64,000 bases of DNA. Source: Oryzias latipes (Eukaryota; Chordata; Actinopteri; Beloniformes; Adrianichthyidae). Each line of letters opens with the position of its first letter. Position 1 is the stretch's first letter. This document shows, one piece after another, positions 16,258 to 28,649 of this stretch. The notes beneath the pieces are model-generated. The model did no database searches. It was given only the letters and a program-made list of their open reading frames with translations, and was not told the origin of the DNA. A program made the position numbers and the translations under genes. The stretch covers positions 4,776,688 through 4,840,687 of the forward strand of contig NC_019878.2 of NCBI RefSeq assembly GCF_002234675.1, given 5' to 3'.

Positions 16258-19200
16258 CATATATAAAGAAACCTACGATCAAAATTGTATTTGCTTTTTT
16301 TTTTATTTAAATTATAGTTAATAGGAGTGGACGAAGAAATGCCATTTGAAAAAAAAAACAGCCCAAAGTATTATAAATACGCTGGGCTGAACACAAGCTC
16401 CCAGCTCTGCTCCATTCTGATCCGTCTACTTGCAGACAAATAGATCCATGTATGCTGGGTTGCTGAAAAGGGGTAAAGGTGGTTGATTCCAGGGGCCCCA
16501 GACTGAGGGAGGGCCCACAGAGGCCCCTTAATGATGATGAAATAAGACAAGAAAAATTAATTCAAAACTGTATGGCTCGCCATTTTTGTTTCACCTTTAA
16601 TGTTAAGTTGGGGATGTGACAGACTGTAAGCTAATGGGAGAGCACATAAACAGAGAGCTCTCAACAACAGGGATGGGAAGGGGGAGGGTTGCTCCGTGCA
16701 CACAGTCCCGCCCACAGCTCAGAGATGAATTTCTAATGAACTCCAGCAGAAACTGCCCAAAAAAAAAAAAAAAAGTTTTTTTTTATTTGGCTAAAAATGG
16801 CATAATCATAATAAAAAGACCACTGGGAACACTTTTAAGAGATCAAAAAATGATTTAATTGGGACTTCAAAGTGTAAAAAGCTGAATCTGAGCATGAAAT
16901 AATATATATATCAAACAAAGTAGTTCATCTTAGCATGAAGACCTCACAGCTGCAAGAATAGCAGAATCTGTGAGATGGTTTATGTTTGGCAGCAGGTCAT
17001 GAAGAGAATGAACCTTCTTCATCTTTGAACCATCTCAGTGAAAGGTTACCTGCTCGCTGCTTCCATTCAGGCATATAATGAGAGAGAAACTTCTCACTGA
17101 AGCCTTTTCTCACCATCTGCCTGTGCGTGCACGTGAGTGCCCACGTGTCTCACCTGGATCCTGAGCAGCCTCTGCTGCTGCTCTCCGTAGCAGCGCAGGA
17201 AGCCGTCCTCGGCGCGCTGCAGCCGGCCGCGCCCATCCTCCAGGCAGCCTAGCGCCTCCAGAGCTCTGTAGCACCACACGATGTCCAGCTGCAGGACAGA
17301 GAAGTTGTCCACCGAGGCGAGCAGCGCAGAGCCGCACTTACTGCACAAACACACACAGACTCAATACAGGAGATGCTGCCGGAGGGGGAGGGGGGCGGAG
17401 GTGCAGCCGTGTACCTGAACTGCTCGTCAGCCTGCAGCAGGTGACACAGAGCGCTGTCGTACTGCTGCTTCTTCATGAGAGCACGGCCTCTCTCGTGGAG
17501 ACCCATGGCCAGGATCAGAGCCTGAACACACACATCCACACACACACATAAATCACGTGCAACTGAGAGTGTGACCTTTGACAAGTCATGACAACTGATC
17601 TGAGCAATCCTGTCCAGCAAATTTCTAATCAGCCAATCACATGGTAGCAACTCAGTGCGTTTAGGCTTGTAGACATGGTCAAGACGATTTCAAACCGAGC
17701 ATCAGAATGGAGAAGAAAGGTGATTGAAGTGACTTTGAAGCTGGCATGGTTGTTGGTGCCAGATGGGCCGGTCTGAGGATTTCTGAAACAGCTGATCTAC
17801 TGGGATTTTCACCCACAACCATCTCTAGGGTTTATAGAGAGTGGTCAGAAAAAGAGAAAATATCTAGTGAGTGGCAGCTCTGTGGGTGGAAATGCCAGGT
17901 TGATGTCAGAGGAAAATGACCAGACTGGTTCCAGCTGATAGAAAGACAACAGGAACTCAAAGGAACTCTGGTTCCAACTGTGGTCAGCAGAAGAGCATCT
18001 CTGAATCCACAACATGTCCAACCTGGAGATAGATGGACTACAGCAGCAGGAGACCACACAGGGTGTCACTCCTGTCAGGTAAGAACAAGAAACTGAGGCT
18101 ACAATTCACACAGACTCACCAAAACTGGACAATAGAGGATTGGAAAAACATCTTGTCTGATAAATCTCCATTTCTGCTGCAATATTTGGATAATTTGGCA
18201 TGAACAGCATAAAGCATGGATCAACGGTTCAGGCTGGAGGTGTGTCATGATGTGGGGATATTTTTTTGGAACACTTTGGGCTCCTGTACCAACTGAGCAT
18301 AGTTCCAACGCCACAGTCTACCTGAGTATTGTTACTGAGCATGTCCATCCCTTTCTGAACAGTGTATCCATCTTCTGATGGCTACTTCCAGCAGGATAAG
18401 GTGCCATGTCTTAAAGCTGGAATCATCTCAGACTGGTTTGTAGAACATGACAATGAGTTCACTGGACTCAATTGGCCTCCACACTCACCAGATCTTAGGA
18501 ATGGGAGATTGGGATCATGGATGTTTAGCCGACTAATCTGCAGCAACTGTGTGATGCTTTCATGTCAATATGGACCAAACTCTCTGAGGAATGTCTTCAG
18601 TATCTTGTTTAATCTCTGCCACCAAGGATTAAGGCAGTTCTGAAGGCAAGAGGGGTCCAACCCGGTACTAGCAAGGTGGAGCTGATACATTGAGTGTATA
18701 GATAGATAATATATATAGTAAACTTCAAGTATCCTGCCTTAGTATAGACCAAGCATAATTGTAGTAGACTTAGACGACGTTTTGCAAAGGTTTTTGAGAT
18801 TATCCAGAATTCAAACAAGGATGATGATCATAAAACACAATTGAGCTGCAAGATGAAAGACTGATGAACCAGGAGTGGAAAGAAAATCTAAAGAACAAAA
18901 CTTTAGGAAGAGGAGTGTCTGCAGGATCCAAACCTTCTTCTCGTGGTGTGGGATCTTTAGTGGGTTTCCCTTCTGGTCTGCAATCTCCAGGTACGGCACG
19001 GACTCTGGATCCTCGCTGCCATCTGGTTCAGACAGATCAGCCATAGAAGCCAAATATTTTTCGTCCCAATCTCAAATGTAAATGTCCAATTCCCAAAGGG
19101 AAGAGCACTGAGGCCTACCTCTCTCAGACAGGATCTGGAAGCCTTTCTGGGTCCTCTGAAGGCTTTCGTTTTGCTCCTTCTTCTCCTGCTCTTCCTTGTT

Positions 19201-20093
19201 CATCTGCTCAGAGTCGCTCACCTTCAGCACCATCACCTTACTGTGATTCTTCACACCCTGCTCATCCAGACGCTGATCTGAAAATGCAAGGTTCTTCTAC
19301 ATCAAAGCTAACTGGTATAATAACTTTTGCATCTGAGGGTCTCCAGGTTCCTCAATGTCTCTGGTTCCTGAAGGTCCCTGTTGGTTCCTACGGGTTTATA
19401 GTCTTACCTGCGCACAGAGTTCTGCCATTGAGGATCAGTTTGATGTGTTGAAGGTCAAACTCCTCCCTGATCCTGCACACAGACACAGACGTTAACCCCC
19501 CCCCTCTTCAAACGGGGGTTGACCTAACCTGTGATTTCTCCACCTCGGGTGTTTACCTCTGCACCAACTGCTGCAGCGGCACGTCCAGCCTCGTCTGCAG
19601 GAAGCTCCTCCCCTTCAGATTCTGGAAACAAACGGACATCACTGCTTCAGAGGACATCTGCAGACCCTCTCTGAAGCATAAAGGAGAAGTCATGAAGACC
19701 CACCTTCCTGCTGTCTCTGGGCAGCAGCAGTTCAAGCGTGGCTACGCTGGTCTCTCTAAACATCTTGTTTCTCTTTCCCCTCTTCACCGCCTGTACTCTG
19801 ATGGACTCTAGAGCGCCCCCTAACTCTGTGACTGACAGATGCAGCACAGGAGCGTAACGCTGTGCTAGCTCCTGCAGACAAAGGAACAGGATGTTAGAAC
19901 AAAAGAAAACAAACAGGTATTTTTTTTTTATTTCACAATAAAAGCTGCAGAGTTTCTGCTCTCGTGTGAGGCTGACCTGCATGTGCATCTGTCCCGGCTG
20001 GTCATCGTCATCGGTGTACGGAGGACTCCACAGCTGGACCTTCTCCTGCTTCAGCAAGTTCTTCAGCTTGGCCTCTATGTTCTGCTCTGCCAT
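14706..20093 (-). CDS. nub1: NEDD8 ultimate buster 1 (NUB1)
   Basis: An adaptor that binds NEDD8 and FAT10 and delivers them or their conjugates to the proteasome. Fourteen coding exons join in frame to 591 residues: 20093-19977, 19871-19704, 19621-19557, 19472-19408, 19277-19119, 19022-18934, 17521-17415, 17340-17154, 16006-15899, 15829-15677, 15599-15453, 15369-15292, 15189-15000 and 14848-14706. Visible features are an N-terminal coiled segment with LWSPPYTD, a ubiquitin-like fold at about residues 83-158, helical repeats around 225-355 (LQLDIVWCYRALE) and three UBA domains at about 370-401, 425-455 and 479-513 (each with an MGF/LGF/LGY-type loop). A basic patch (RERKKRKRR) lies between UBA1 and UBA2. 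An acidic tail holds EDIPRHEEEYLD, as in human NUB1. A Tc1 copy lies in intron 6 and a family-A repeat in intron 8. Confidence 0.96.
16105..16875 (+). repeat. family-A repeat copy with an AT microsatellite (nub1 intron 8)
   Basis: It begins TTAAGGAACCACTCCGAT and ends ATTGGGACTTC, i.e. the inverted ends of the family. It carries the CATTCTGAT and CAGTCCCGCCCAC landmarks in the same order as the copy at 2385-3175. Confidence 0.7.
16173..16255. repeat. (TA)n microsatellite, palindromic
   Basis: About 40 TA units flanked by GTCATATA and TATATGAC. The whole tract is self-complementary and can extrude as a cruciform. Confidence 0.95.
17590..18700 (+). mobile_element. degenerate Tc1-like transposon in nub1 intron 6
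   Basis: Frame-shifted translation gives the helix-turn-helix region (DFEAGMVVGARWAGLRISET, then FSPTTISRVYREWS) and, downstream, the catalytic region of a Tc1 transposase (YFQQDKVPCLKAG, then NWPPHSPDL). Several stops and shifts, and a missing DNPIE-type segment after SPDL, make it inactive. It lies antisense to nub1. Terminal inverted repeats were not resolved. Confidence 0.8.
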
Positions 20094-20261
20094 GGTCTGT
20101 GAAAACACCAGCAGGAAGTGGGACTGCGCACACAACTGTGAGGTTTCTGACCCGCTTCTTTCCTGATTTCACGTTAAGCAGAATCTGCGAAAGTTATAAG
20201 AGTTGATTTCTATCCTTAAAAATGCCATCCTTGGTGCTCACAGATCGGAGGGCACTAGTTT

Positions 20262-20500
20262 GAAAAAGATCTGCATGGTGGTGTAGTGGTTAGCACCGTC
20301 ACCTCACAGCATGTGTGGGTTTTCCCCTCCCTCAGTCCAAAAACATGCTTCATAGGTTAATTTGATGATTCTAAATTGGTGTGCATGTGTCTGTGCATTC
20401 CTGCGACTGACTGTTCCGGGTGGACCCCACCTTTGCCCATCAGTAGAACCCTGTGACCCCGAAAGGGATCCAACAGGTTTGGAAAATGGATAGATGAATA
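20262..20500 (+). mobile_element. tRNA-headed SINE, diverged
   Basis: The head GGTGGTGTAGTGGTTAGCAC is followed by the body words CAGTCCAAAAACATGCTTCA and GACCCCGAAAGGGAT. The tail is ATGGATAGATGAAT. Same family as 35994-36337, 49210-49505, 52140-52710 and 52935-53250 (-). Confidence 0.7.
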
Positions 20501-20624
20501 ATTTTAACAACAAGACAGCACCACAAAAAGACATTCGTGGATCTGTAAACAGAGCAGCCATTAAAACCAGTATATGTGTGTAGGAAAGGACAAGGTCATC
20601 TTCAGCATAAAATCACATTTTGGG

Positions 20625-20760
20625 AAATATGTCTGGGAAATTTCTAGGGCACTTGATTTGGGAATTGTAGATTTGGACAGCCCTACAAAATGGCGAACGC
20701 ACTATAGTGCATTATATAGGGGTCAGAATTCTGACAGAGCCTCTGTTATTCGTTTTTAAT
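20625..20760. repeat. partial copy of MITE family C
   Basis: Matches the reverse complement of the left end of the element at 23486-23937 (shared words CTAGGGC, GATTTGGACAG, AAATGGCGAACGCACTATA). Confidence 0.6.
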
Positions 20761-20761
20761 G

Positions 20762-21010
20762 TGTGACGTGAGCCCAGATACTTTTATTGAGGCATCTGAT
20801 TGCTCAGTTTATAACTTGAATAACTTGCCTACAGAAGAAAAAAGGGAGAAATATCAGGATTATCAATAACAGACGACAGCAAGAATAGTTATTCTGACAA
20901 ATAAAATGACTAACAGCTGTTTATTTCTCTATAAAAATCTATGGGATTTTGGAACAAGCGGGTACTTCCTGTTTGGGACACGAGGGGGGGGGGGGGTCAC
21001 TCAGTCCAGG
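20762..21010 (-). repeat. dispersed repeat family B, copy 1
   Basis: Contains the family landmarks CAGTTTATAACTTG, TTATTTCTCTATA, ATCTATGGGATTTTGG and GGTACTTCCTGTTTGG, followed by a G run. Other copies: 44150-44475 (+), 50690-51115 (-), 54050-54250 (+) and 61225-61605 (-). Confidence 0.6.
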
Positions 21011-21417
21011 CAGAACTCACATCAAAGCTTATAGATTTGCCCAATCATGTTTTAATTTGTGTCGTTTCATCATTTGAAATGTTTATTTATGTAGGTGTTC
21101 GGGTGTTTTGACCGGAAGACATTGTTGCATTCTGGGAAATGTAGGAATGCGTCTGTTCATCATGAAAACGAGCAGATTTAAAACTGTTGTCTTAATCAGA
21201 TGTCGATAGAAATGCTAAGTTACGTAAATAAGCCTCTGAGTCTGTCGTTAGGTTTCGCTCAACACAACCCGGATAACTTGGTGCGGCTGTGTGACCTACA
21301 ACAGATCTGCGCTAACAAAAGTTAACAAATTTGTGATCATTTAACTGGACTAAAGGGTCCGTTTTGAGCCGAAAGTTTGGTTCGGGATCGGACAGGAACA
21401 TGTCAGTGAGAACTCAC

Positions 21418-21640
21418 CTCGACTGTTTACGGAACGGAACCGTCACGATGACAAAACAGTCAAAAGCCTGCAGATGTGGAGCGACGTGACGATGTTGTTT
21501 TGAAGCCAAGGATCGGTTCAGAGAAACTGCGACCCAAGAAGAGCCCCCACACCCTCAGAGATCCGCGACACGCACCACGGCCCGAAAAACCAGCCAGTTC
21601 CGGCCCGCGAGGAACCAGCAACCCATCAGCTCGTCAACAA
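21418..21640 (-). promoter_or_regulatory. nub1: likely non-coding first exon and CpG-rich promoter of nub1
   Basis: A GC- and CpG-rich stretch on the minus strand ends at 21418 with a good donor (GAG|GTGAGT). The coding exon has an acceptor TTTTCACAG just three bases before the ATG (exon start 20096), so an upstream untranslated exon is required. The 5' boundary is a guess. Promoter activity is inferred from CpG density only. Confidence 0.55.
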
Positions 21641-21756
21641 TAGATGATCTTGGCAAAACTACGGTGTCTGACGAGGGTCCAACTTTCTCCGTCTTTTTCA
21701 AAAAGCAACATTTAAAAAAAGTAGTATACAAATGTGGCTGGAAATATTATACTAAC

Positions 21757-21762
21757 TTTATT
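21757..21762 (-). terminator. possible poly(A) signal of the C9orf152-like gene
   Basis: TTTATT on the + strand (AATAAA on minus) about 390 bp past the stop codon. One of several AT-rich candidates in this stretch. Confidence 0.3.
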
Positions 21763-22150
21763 TAAGCATTTGAAACTCAAAAGTATTCTTTTTGAACATA
21801 AGATGTGTGATCAACAGACCAAAAACTCAAAAAAAGTTTTGCTAATTTTATTTATGTAAAGATTAACCAGAACCACAGGATAATGCTCTCAACATTTGAC
21901 TATTGATTTTTCTTTATAATGGACACTGCAAAACTAAACACAAAAGGGGATCCTCAATGGCTCTTCTTGAGAACTAATTGGTGGATATGTTGACGCTCCC
22001 TGAGGACCCTCCTCATTAAGATCAGGGAACCGGAAATAAGAAGAACTGATTTGGTTCTTGGTTTGTTTCCCGAGCTTCTCAAACGTTGTCTGAGCTCTTC
22101 CTGTTCTGGTGCTTTTGGATTTGATTGGTTCATGAGGTTGTGCAAGGCTC

Positions 22151-24701
22151 TCATGGGGAGTACAGGCCAAGCCTCCTCGCAGCCTCAGAGAGCCTTGGAG
22201 GCCTCCGTTTGGGGAATGGGAAAGGGTTCTGAGAGGACGAACAGACTCCTCCTTCACTGAGCTGGCGGCCAAACCTGGGAGTTGGAACCAGAGCTGAACA
22301 CCAGCCAGAAGACTGGTTCTGCTCCTGCTCCTCAGTGGTAGGGTGGGGGCAGAAACTATCCAAAGTAGGGGTCTCTTCAGAGTTGGTAACTTTGGTCTTC
22401 AGGGTGGAGGAGGAGGAGACAGGAACCTCCTCACTGGGATCCAGAGAACGCTGGACCTGACTTGAACCAGGTCTGCCATAAAACTGAAGGTCTGAACGCA
22501 GCTCAGATCTGTCAGTACAAACACGCTCTTCTTGTGCAGAGAACACACTGGGTGAGGTTTCTTTGGAGCTGCAAGGAGATCCTGATGGTTCTCTGGTTCT
22601 AGATTTAGAGGAAGGCCTAGGCCTGCACAGAAGAAAAAAAAAACAGATCCGGTTTCATGTGAAGATCTTTGTTCTCCAGAAGTGCAGTGGAAGCGAACCA
22701 AAATGAGGGAGGTTGACGAGCAGTGCACCTGAACAACAGCGGTGACTGGGCAGAGACAGCAGGTCGGGATCTCCGATGGAGGTCCAGGTGGACGTGCCAG
22801 GGGTCATACATCTTTGGGTCGCAGTCAAAATTGGCGGTTGAAGATATGGAGCTGATTGGTTCCAATGGCAGAGTTAAACCCTGAGCAACAGGGACAATGC
22901 TGAAGGCCTCAAACCGCTCCTCGGACACTGGAAGCAGATCAGACAGTACTTTAAAGTTCCACTCCAATCATCTTTTGATCTATTGTAAAAGTGTTCCCAG
23001 CCGTCTTTTAATTATAATTATGTCATTTTTAGCCCAAATCAAAATTCCTATGTCATTTTCTAGGACATAGTTTCTGCAGAGCAGCAGGAGTTAGTTAGAA
23101 ATTCACTTCTGAGTCCTGGCAGGGACTGTTGGCAGGGAGTAAAACTGCACCCATTTCCCATCATGCCTTTATTAATACTCTCTCCCACTAGCTTACAGCC
23201 CCAAGCTAACATTAGCGCTGCAACAAAAATGGCAGAATTTTGGAGCTTTCCAGCGTACAGTTTAGAGCCAGATTCCAGGTCAGGCGAGGAAAACGAAGAC
23301 AAATTACAGATCTATTAGGGCGAATCTGAATTTTTCCCCTACGGATTCTCCCTATCCCTTCAACTGTAGGGGCATTTGGAGGGATGGGTTGTCCACCCAA
23401 TATGCACATCCATCTTTGCATAAGTTCGGATGTTGTTTGTTTTTGTGGATGAAATGCAGACACGCTGCTGAGGCTGACTCTAGTGCTATGTCCGAATACC
23501 CACCCTAACCCCTATATAGTGCACTTTATAGTGCGTTCGCCATTTTGTAGTGCTGTCCAAATCTACAAGTCCCAAATCGAGCGCCCTAGAAATTTCCCAG
23601 AAGTCTCTGCAAAAAAAAAAAAACTAGATCAGTGAATACAGACCACAATGCATTGCGCTGGAACCATTTTTGCCAGAAAAAAATGTATTTAAATGTATTT
23701 TCTTAAAAAATCATCAATGTTTTTTTTATCTTCGGAAGACAGTGGACTCATAAGTAATCGTCGCAAAACGCTCATTAACTAGATTTTAACTTTGTGAAAT
23801 CGATGACGTCATATCCGCTGTTAAAAAAAAAAGTAGTGAGCATGGTGTCTGAATAACTTATACAATTCGGGGCACTAGATAGTGCCGCAGTTATCGTTTT
23901 TTGGTAGTTAGGGGTTAGCGTGGGAATTCGGAGACAACCTAACTTGTCATGAAATGGGCGGCACCCACAAGGAGTAAAAAGCGGAGCCTCAGATATATAG
24001 TCCTCTTACTTTTGGTTAGGAAAATTAGTTGCAAAAATAATTCACATTTCATTTAAAAGATCGCTCTTTGGTGTGCTAAAGGTAAAATATGATCATACAT
24101 ATGGAAATATGGAAGATACAATAAAAGGCATAAAGCTATTCAGAAAAAAGGATCAAAATAGCACATTTTGTGGTAAAAAACTGTTATTTAGTGAGATTTT
24201 TTCTTTCATTTCATCATGAGGAGGGGGAGAGGGGATGTACAGGGTTTTTTACATATCCAAAGATTGATATATGGAATAGGCTCAAGAAAAGCATGATATA
24301 GATCCTTTAAGGGTAGGGGCTTTTATTTAACTAAATAAATAAACATGTAAATTTATATCTGTTTATGACATGCAGCCTTTGTTAAAAAAATTAAACACCT
24401 TTGTTAACATCTTTTCTGAGTCTTTCTGCTTGCCACACAACCCCCCCCCCCACCCCCCCACCCCTTAAATACATTTCGGTGGGGGTTGGGGGTAATCCTT
24501 TCTGCAGAAAATTAACACTTCTCTGTCAATAAAGCTTCTTTCCTCTGATTTTCATTTCCCACCGCGTGCCGCTTCATCTTCGTGCGCAAACAAAGCAAAC
24601 TATCTTAACAGAGGCAGTAGCTCACCTGTCCCGGGCAGCAGCACCTCCTGGCGCTTCTCCCTGCAGCTCCTGTACTGCTGTCTGAGGTCAAACACGTCCA
24701 T
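22151..24701 (-). CDS. C9orf152-like small protein
   Basis: Three exons, 24701-24626, 22927-22729 and 22622-22151, have GT/AG borders and join in frame to 248 residues. The protein starts MDVFDLRQQYRSCREKRQ, has a middle block DPWHVHLDLHRR, a long Ser/Glu-rich linker, and ends with a basic-aromatic block (FPFPKRRPPRLSEAARRLGL, then YSP). From memory, human C9orf152 (about 240 residues, function unknown) has the same three blocks in the same order, including a QAARNLGLYGP-like end. No signal peptide or membrane span is seen. An acidic reading frame continues upstream of the chosen ATG (EISTEEEEEE) to a possible acceptor near 24743, so a longer N terminus is possible. Function unknown; family call is by recollection of motifs. 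Confidence 0.65.
22945..23317 (-). repeat. family-A repeat, truncated copy in intron 1 of the C9orf152-like gene
   Basis: Begins TTAAAGTTCCACTCCAAT, the clearest version of the family terminus, and runs through ATTCACTTCTGAG to about the GATCTATT word. The opposite half is missing. Confidence 0.7.
23486..23937. mobile_element. MITE family C with inverted termini
   Basis: Left end TGTCCGAATACCCACCCTAA and right end (reverse complement) GTCTCCGAATTCCCACGCTAA enclose about 450 bp of non-coding sequence with internal stem-like words. It lies in intron 1 of the C9orf152-like gene. Confidence 0.65.
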
Positions 24702-25634
24702 CCTCCACACCGCTTCCTCCTCTTCCTCCTCCGTGCTGATCTCTGCGCGAGCACACAGACACGCGGAGGCGCGGTCACAGAGCTAACCTGTGCAGGTGCA
24801 GTTAAGGATTCTGATTTCCAGCGGCTGCGCAGACGCGACTGCGTTCTCCGTTAAGGTCAATTGTAGGATTCAGACTGTTGGAGCTTTCATTGCTCATTTT
24901 TATTTAATATTTAATTTTATCCTTCAAACCCCAGAATTTTGGTCTTAGTTATAAATTTTAAAGGAAAAAAAAACATAGAAATGTTTATAAAAGTTTAATT
25001 TAAATTAATCTTTATATGAGACCCCGGATGAAAAATTTATCTTGTCATTACTGATTCTAATAGTTCATTTTCTGTTTCTTGTGTGAATTTGAACAGTGCA
25101 GTCTCCAGGACTTATAGGCCTATATTCACGTATACTTCGGTTAGGACTGAGCTTATGAGTTTTTACTGTTTCTTTTTTTGTCTTTTTTTAGTATAAAGAT
25201 TAAGACATAGTAAGCAGCAAAATTAACCATGCTGTTCTTTATACATTTACATTTCATAAACAGAAATAACAAACCTAAAAGCATTATAACATTTGCAAGA
25301 GACAAAATGGGACACAGACTTAGTATTCTTGTAACATTGTGGTCAAAATATGAATTACATTTTTATAAGAGAAATGTTTAAAAATCCACCTTCATTCCTG
25401 TGATGTTGCAATGGTAGCTAGTCCTCACATTTGTCTTTTATATTAAAAACAAACAATGAAATAATCTATCGTCGTGTATAGCACTCCAAAAAAGGGACGT
25501 TGTTCTGGGCGCTGATTAAACAACACGTAGAATGTTATATTGTGAGAATTAAATTTTTCTCATGTCCTTATTCTTCTACAATTAAGTGCATTTTACTCAC
25601 GTTGGCCACCAGGGAGCAGAACATTTATGCGGGT

Positions 25635-25793
25635 AAAGCTACGTTCACACCAAGCATATTCTTGAACCAAAATCAGTCGTACAAACTTTCATGGCTAGGC
25701 GTAAACGTGAGAGTTTTGAACGCAAAAGCCCAAAACCTGCATTTGTGGCTGTTTGAACGCGTGTTGTGGAGAGCTGTGTGAACGTAGCTTAAA
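25635..25793. mobile_element. short MITE with AAGCTACGTTCACAC termini
   Basis: AAAGCTACGTTCACACC at the left and its near-perfect inverse TGTGTGAACGTAGCTTAA at the right enclose about 125 bp. hAT-type by resemblance. Confidence 0.65.
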
Positions 25794-27540
25794 AGGTATA
25801 TGTAAAAGTATGACGTAAAAGTTTTAACACAAAAGAATAAATTAGCGGGACAGTTAAAGTTAGAAGTGTTACAACTGTCACAGACAAAAGTATGAAAAAC
25901 GAAATCAAATGTTATAGTTGCTCATTTGTAATTTCACATACATTTGTTGTGATTACTGAGTTCTTTCTGTTTTCTAAAATAGTGAACACAAATGACCCGA
26001 GCACAACATCTGACTCTTTCTCTACGGAATGAAAAGGTCACGTGACCTTTAAAAACATCCAGGTACTGTTACGTTTGTTTTTTCAATAAACTGCCATGCT
26101 TTCTTAGCCCTTTGGAATAATGCAATGCTTCGTAAACAGAAGAACATCAGATCTGAAAACACAACAGATCAAATCTAAATGAAAGAATATGCTCTTTTTG
26201 AAGTTTTAAGCACAAAACTGCTCCTTAACAGTCAGATTTTTACTAAAAAGAATGAACAGTGGTGTTTTTACCGTGCAGCAGCTTCTCTCCGCCACTCAAG
26301 AGCTTGCAGCAGGAGCAGGACATCCTGTTGGCAGCTGCAGCACACCAGATGCAGGCATCTCCGGCCCTATTAGCTCAGCGTAGTAAAACTCTGCTTCTGC
26401 AGATGTGCACATGCAGCCAGCAGGCTGAAATTCCTCAGTCGAGTTGGAGTTAAATGTCCCTGTTCCCGGGTCAGGCAGGAATCTGGACTGATTGAAACTT
26501 CTGCTTTTTTCTGACAACAGTGTAAATAGTTTCAAACGCCCCTTTTTCCTGTTCACACAAACTCACCGTTTGTTTAACAAAAGAGGAACACAATCTGACA
26601 CACAACCCTTCTGTGTACAGCAGAGTCTGTGTCGTTCATGGGGAGAACCAGAAGATCCAGCGAAAGACTAAAGGACAATTTCACTTCCTCCTTGAAGCTG
26701 GTTTGAAAAGCAAACATGATGGACTTGAGGCAGTCAAACGGGTAACCAGTAGGGGGGTGGGGGGTGTCATTGCATAAGTGTCAAGCCCAAATATTTCTTG
26801 ATTTAAAACCCTTGTAGTCATTACAAACATGTGGACGCTGACTTAAGAAAATGAAAAAAAAAACATGTTAATGGCATCACTTTATACAGAAGGTACTGTG
26901 AGTTTGAGGAGTGAGATCATAAAGTCACATTGTCTCATTTGCCAAGAACATCTGAATCTGCAGTTCTTTTCATTAAAAGCAATTTTTTTATGGTCGGGGC
27001 TCTCCCAGCTCCATGGCTGAAGGGTAAGGGTTCCAAAGTGGTTGCTTGCTTCAGGACAACTGTAACAGGAGGCATCTGAGGGTGTGGTTGTACTGTACAT
27101 GGATCTATTTGTCTGCAAATGGATGAATCAGAATGAAACAGAGTAGGGAGACTTTGGTCCACACATTTCACTTGCTGTCACACATTTGAGCTTTTTCAAA
27201 TTGCACATTTTTATTTATTTCGATTTGAATAAAGAAATACTCAAAAAAGCAGTTGCCTAAAAGATTGGACAGATCATCTCCAGACAGAGGACCAAATCAA
27301 AGCTGATGTTTTGAGAGTGGTCATTGCATCAACTGCTGCTAAAGGTCTGGAGGATCTTGCAGTGTCGCTTCCTCAAGACATGAACAACAGCAGGGAGGAC
27401 CTTGCTTCAGTGTGTGACTCATCTGTGGCTTAATTTGAATTTTATTTTGAATGAAGACATTGTCATTGCCTGGTTCTTTTTCTTTTTTCTTTCAAGTTTC
27501 GACAATCTTTTATTTTAAGAGATCTTTTACTTTGAAAAAT

Positions 27541-27715
27541 AACCGGATTCTGGGCGGAGGCCCCAGGAAAGTCCTAGGACACGCTGGACAGACTACGTCT
27601 CTCGGCTGGCCCGGGAATGTCTACCAGCTCCTCCGGGGGGGGCAGCTTTTTTAGACAGGTGCCCCCGTGACCCGCTCACGGGTGAGTGGAAGAAGATGGA
27701 TGGATGGATGGATTC
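27541..27715 (+). mobile_element. Rex3/RTE-type LINE 3' end
   Basis: The translated 3' terminus reads as the end of the LINE ORF (GRPRxxW-like, then WPGNVYQLLR), followed by a UTR ending in GGAAGAAGATGGATGGATGG, the GATG-repeat tail characteristic of Rex3. It is 5'-truncated. The 54258-55300 copy is the same family on the other strand. Confidence 0.7.
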
Positions 27716-28199
27716 TCTCAGCTACACCTTTGATCATTTGAGCTGTAAAGTTTGGTCAGGGGAGGAAAAATGACTACATTTGAACAGACTTTCATTCTGA
27801 AAAAAGTTGGTTTTGAAAATCAACAGGAATCTGTTGGTTACATTTCAGTCACCTGAGCGCTCAATTTCAACTTTATTTAAATAGCGCTTTTCATGCTACA
27901 AAGCATCTCAAAGTGCTTCCCAGAGAAAAATAAAAATGAGAAAAGTTGTACGTGGAACGTTTCCTTGCAAATGGATAAGGGATCAGTGCAGGGACAGAAG
28001 AACAGATGGAAGAACGGGCTACGACTTCAAGACAAAAAAAATCACCACCAGGAGTCCTGCTTAAAATATGGATTTATTGCAACAGGTGATTTCCCACACA
28101 TGGAGTGTGTTTACATATTACTCACAACATTCATTGGCAGAATATGTTACTAGAGATTGATGTTCCACTGGTGTTATCTGTTATCATTATTATTAAAAG

Positions 28200-28356
28200 A
28201 TTTGTTTTTTTGTGATGATCAGAGGTTTTGTCCTTTTTAAAATCGGACAAAAATTAAGCATCCCCTGCAACCCCCCACCCCATTCCGCCGGGCTGCGGTA
28301 AATCCTCAGGGGTTGACCGGTCCGCAGCCACATAAAGGTTGGGGAACACTGTGTTA
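28200..28356 (-). mobile_element. hAT-type element fragment
   Basis: The reverse complement starts CAGTGTTCCCCAACCTTTAT and continues GCTGCGGACCGGTCA, a familiar hAT terminus. Other end not found. Confidence 0.5.
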
Positions 28357-28649
28357 GTCCAAGTAGGTGTGGGCGTAGCCACTCACTGGTTCCTGTCCCC
28401 ATCTGCTGACCAGCTGTTTCCTATCTATGGGCTTTGACTCCATCTCTGCTTCTTTTTCTTCAGCCTCTGTTACCTTACAGTTTCCATCAATCTTCCTGTT
28501 TTTAGAGGGAGAATATCTTCCTCTCGCCTTCTTCTACCGCGCTTGACCTTTCACTCTCCTCTTTCTGTCCATCTGAGAACAAAGCAAACTTTTGATTTTA
28601 CATTCATCTGTTATGTTAACAGCCATACTTATCGACACCAAGGCTGTTA

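Noticed and set aside
16128-16310. 60-codon frame with an (Ile-Tyr)n run
   Set aside because: Translation of the TA microsatellite.
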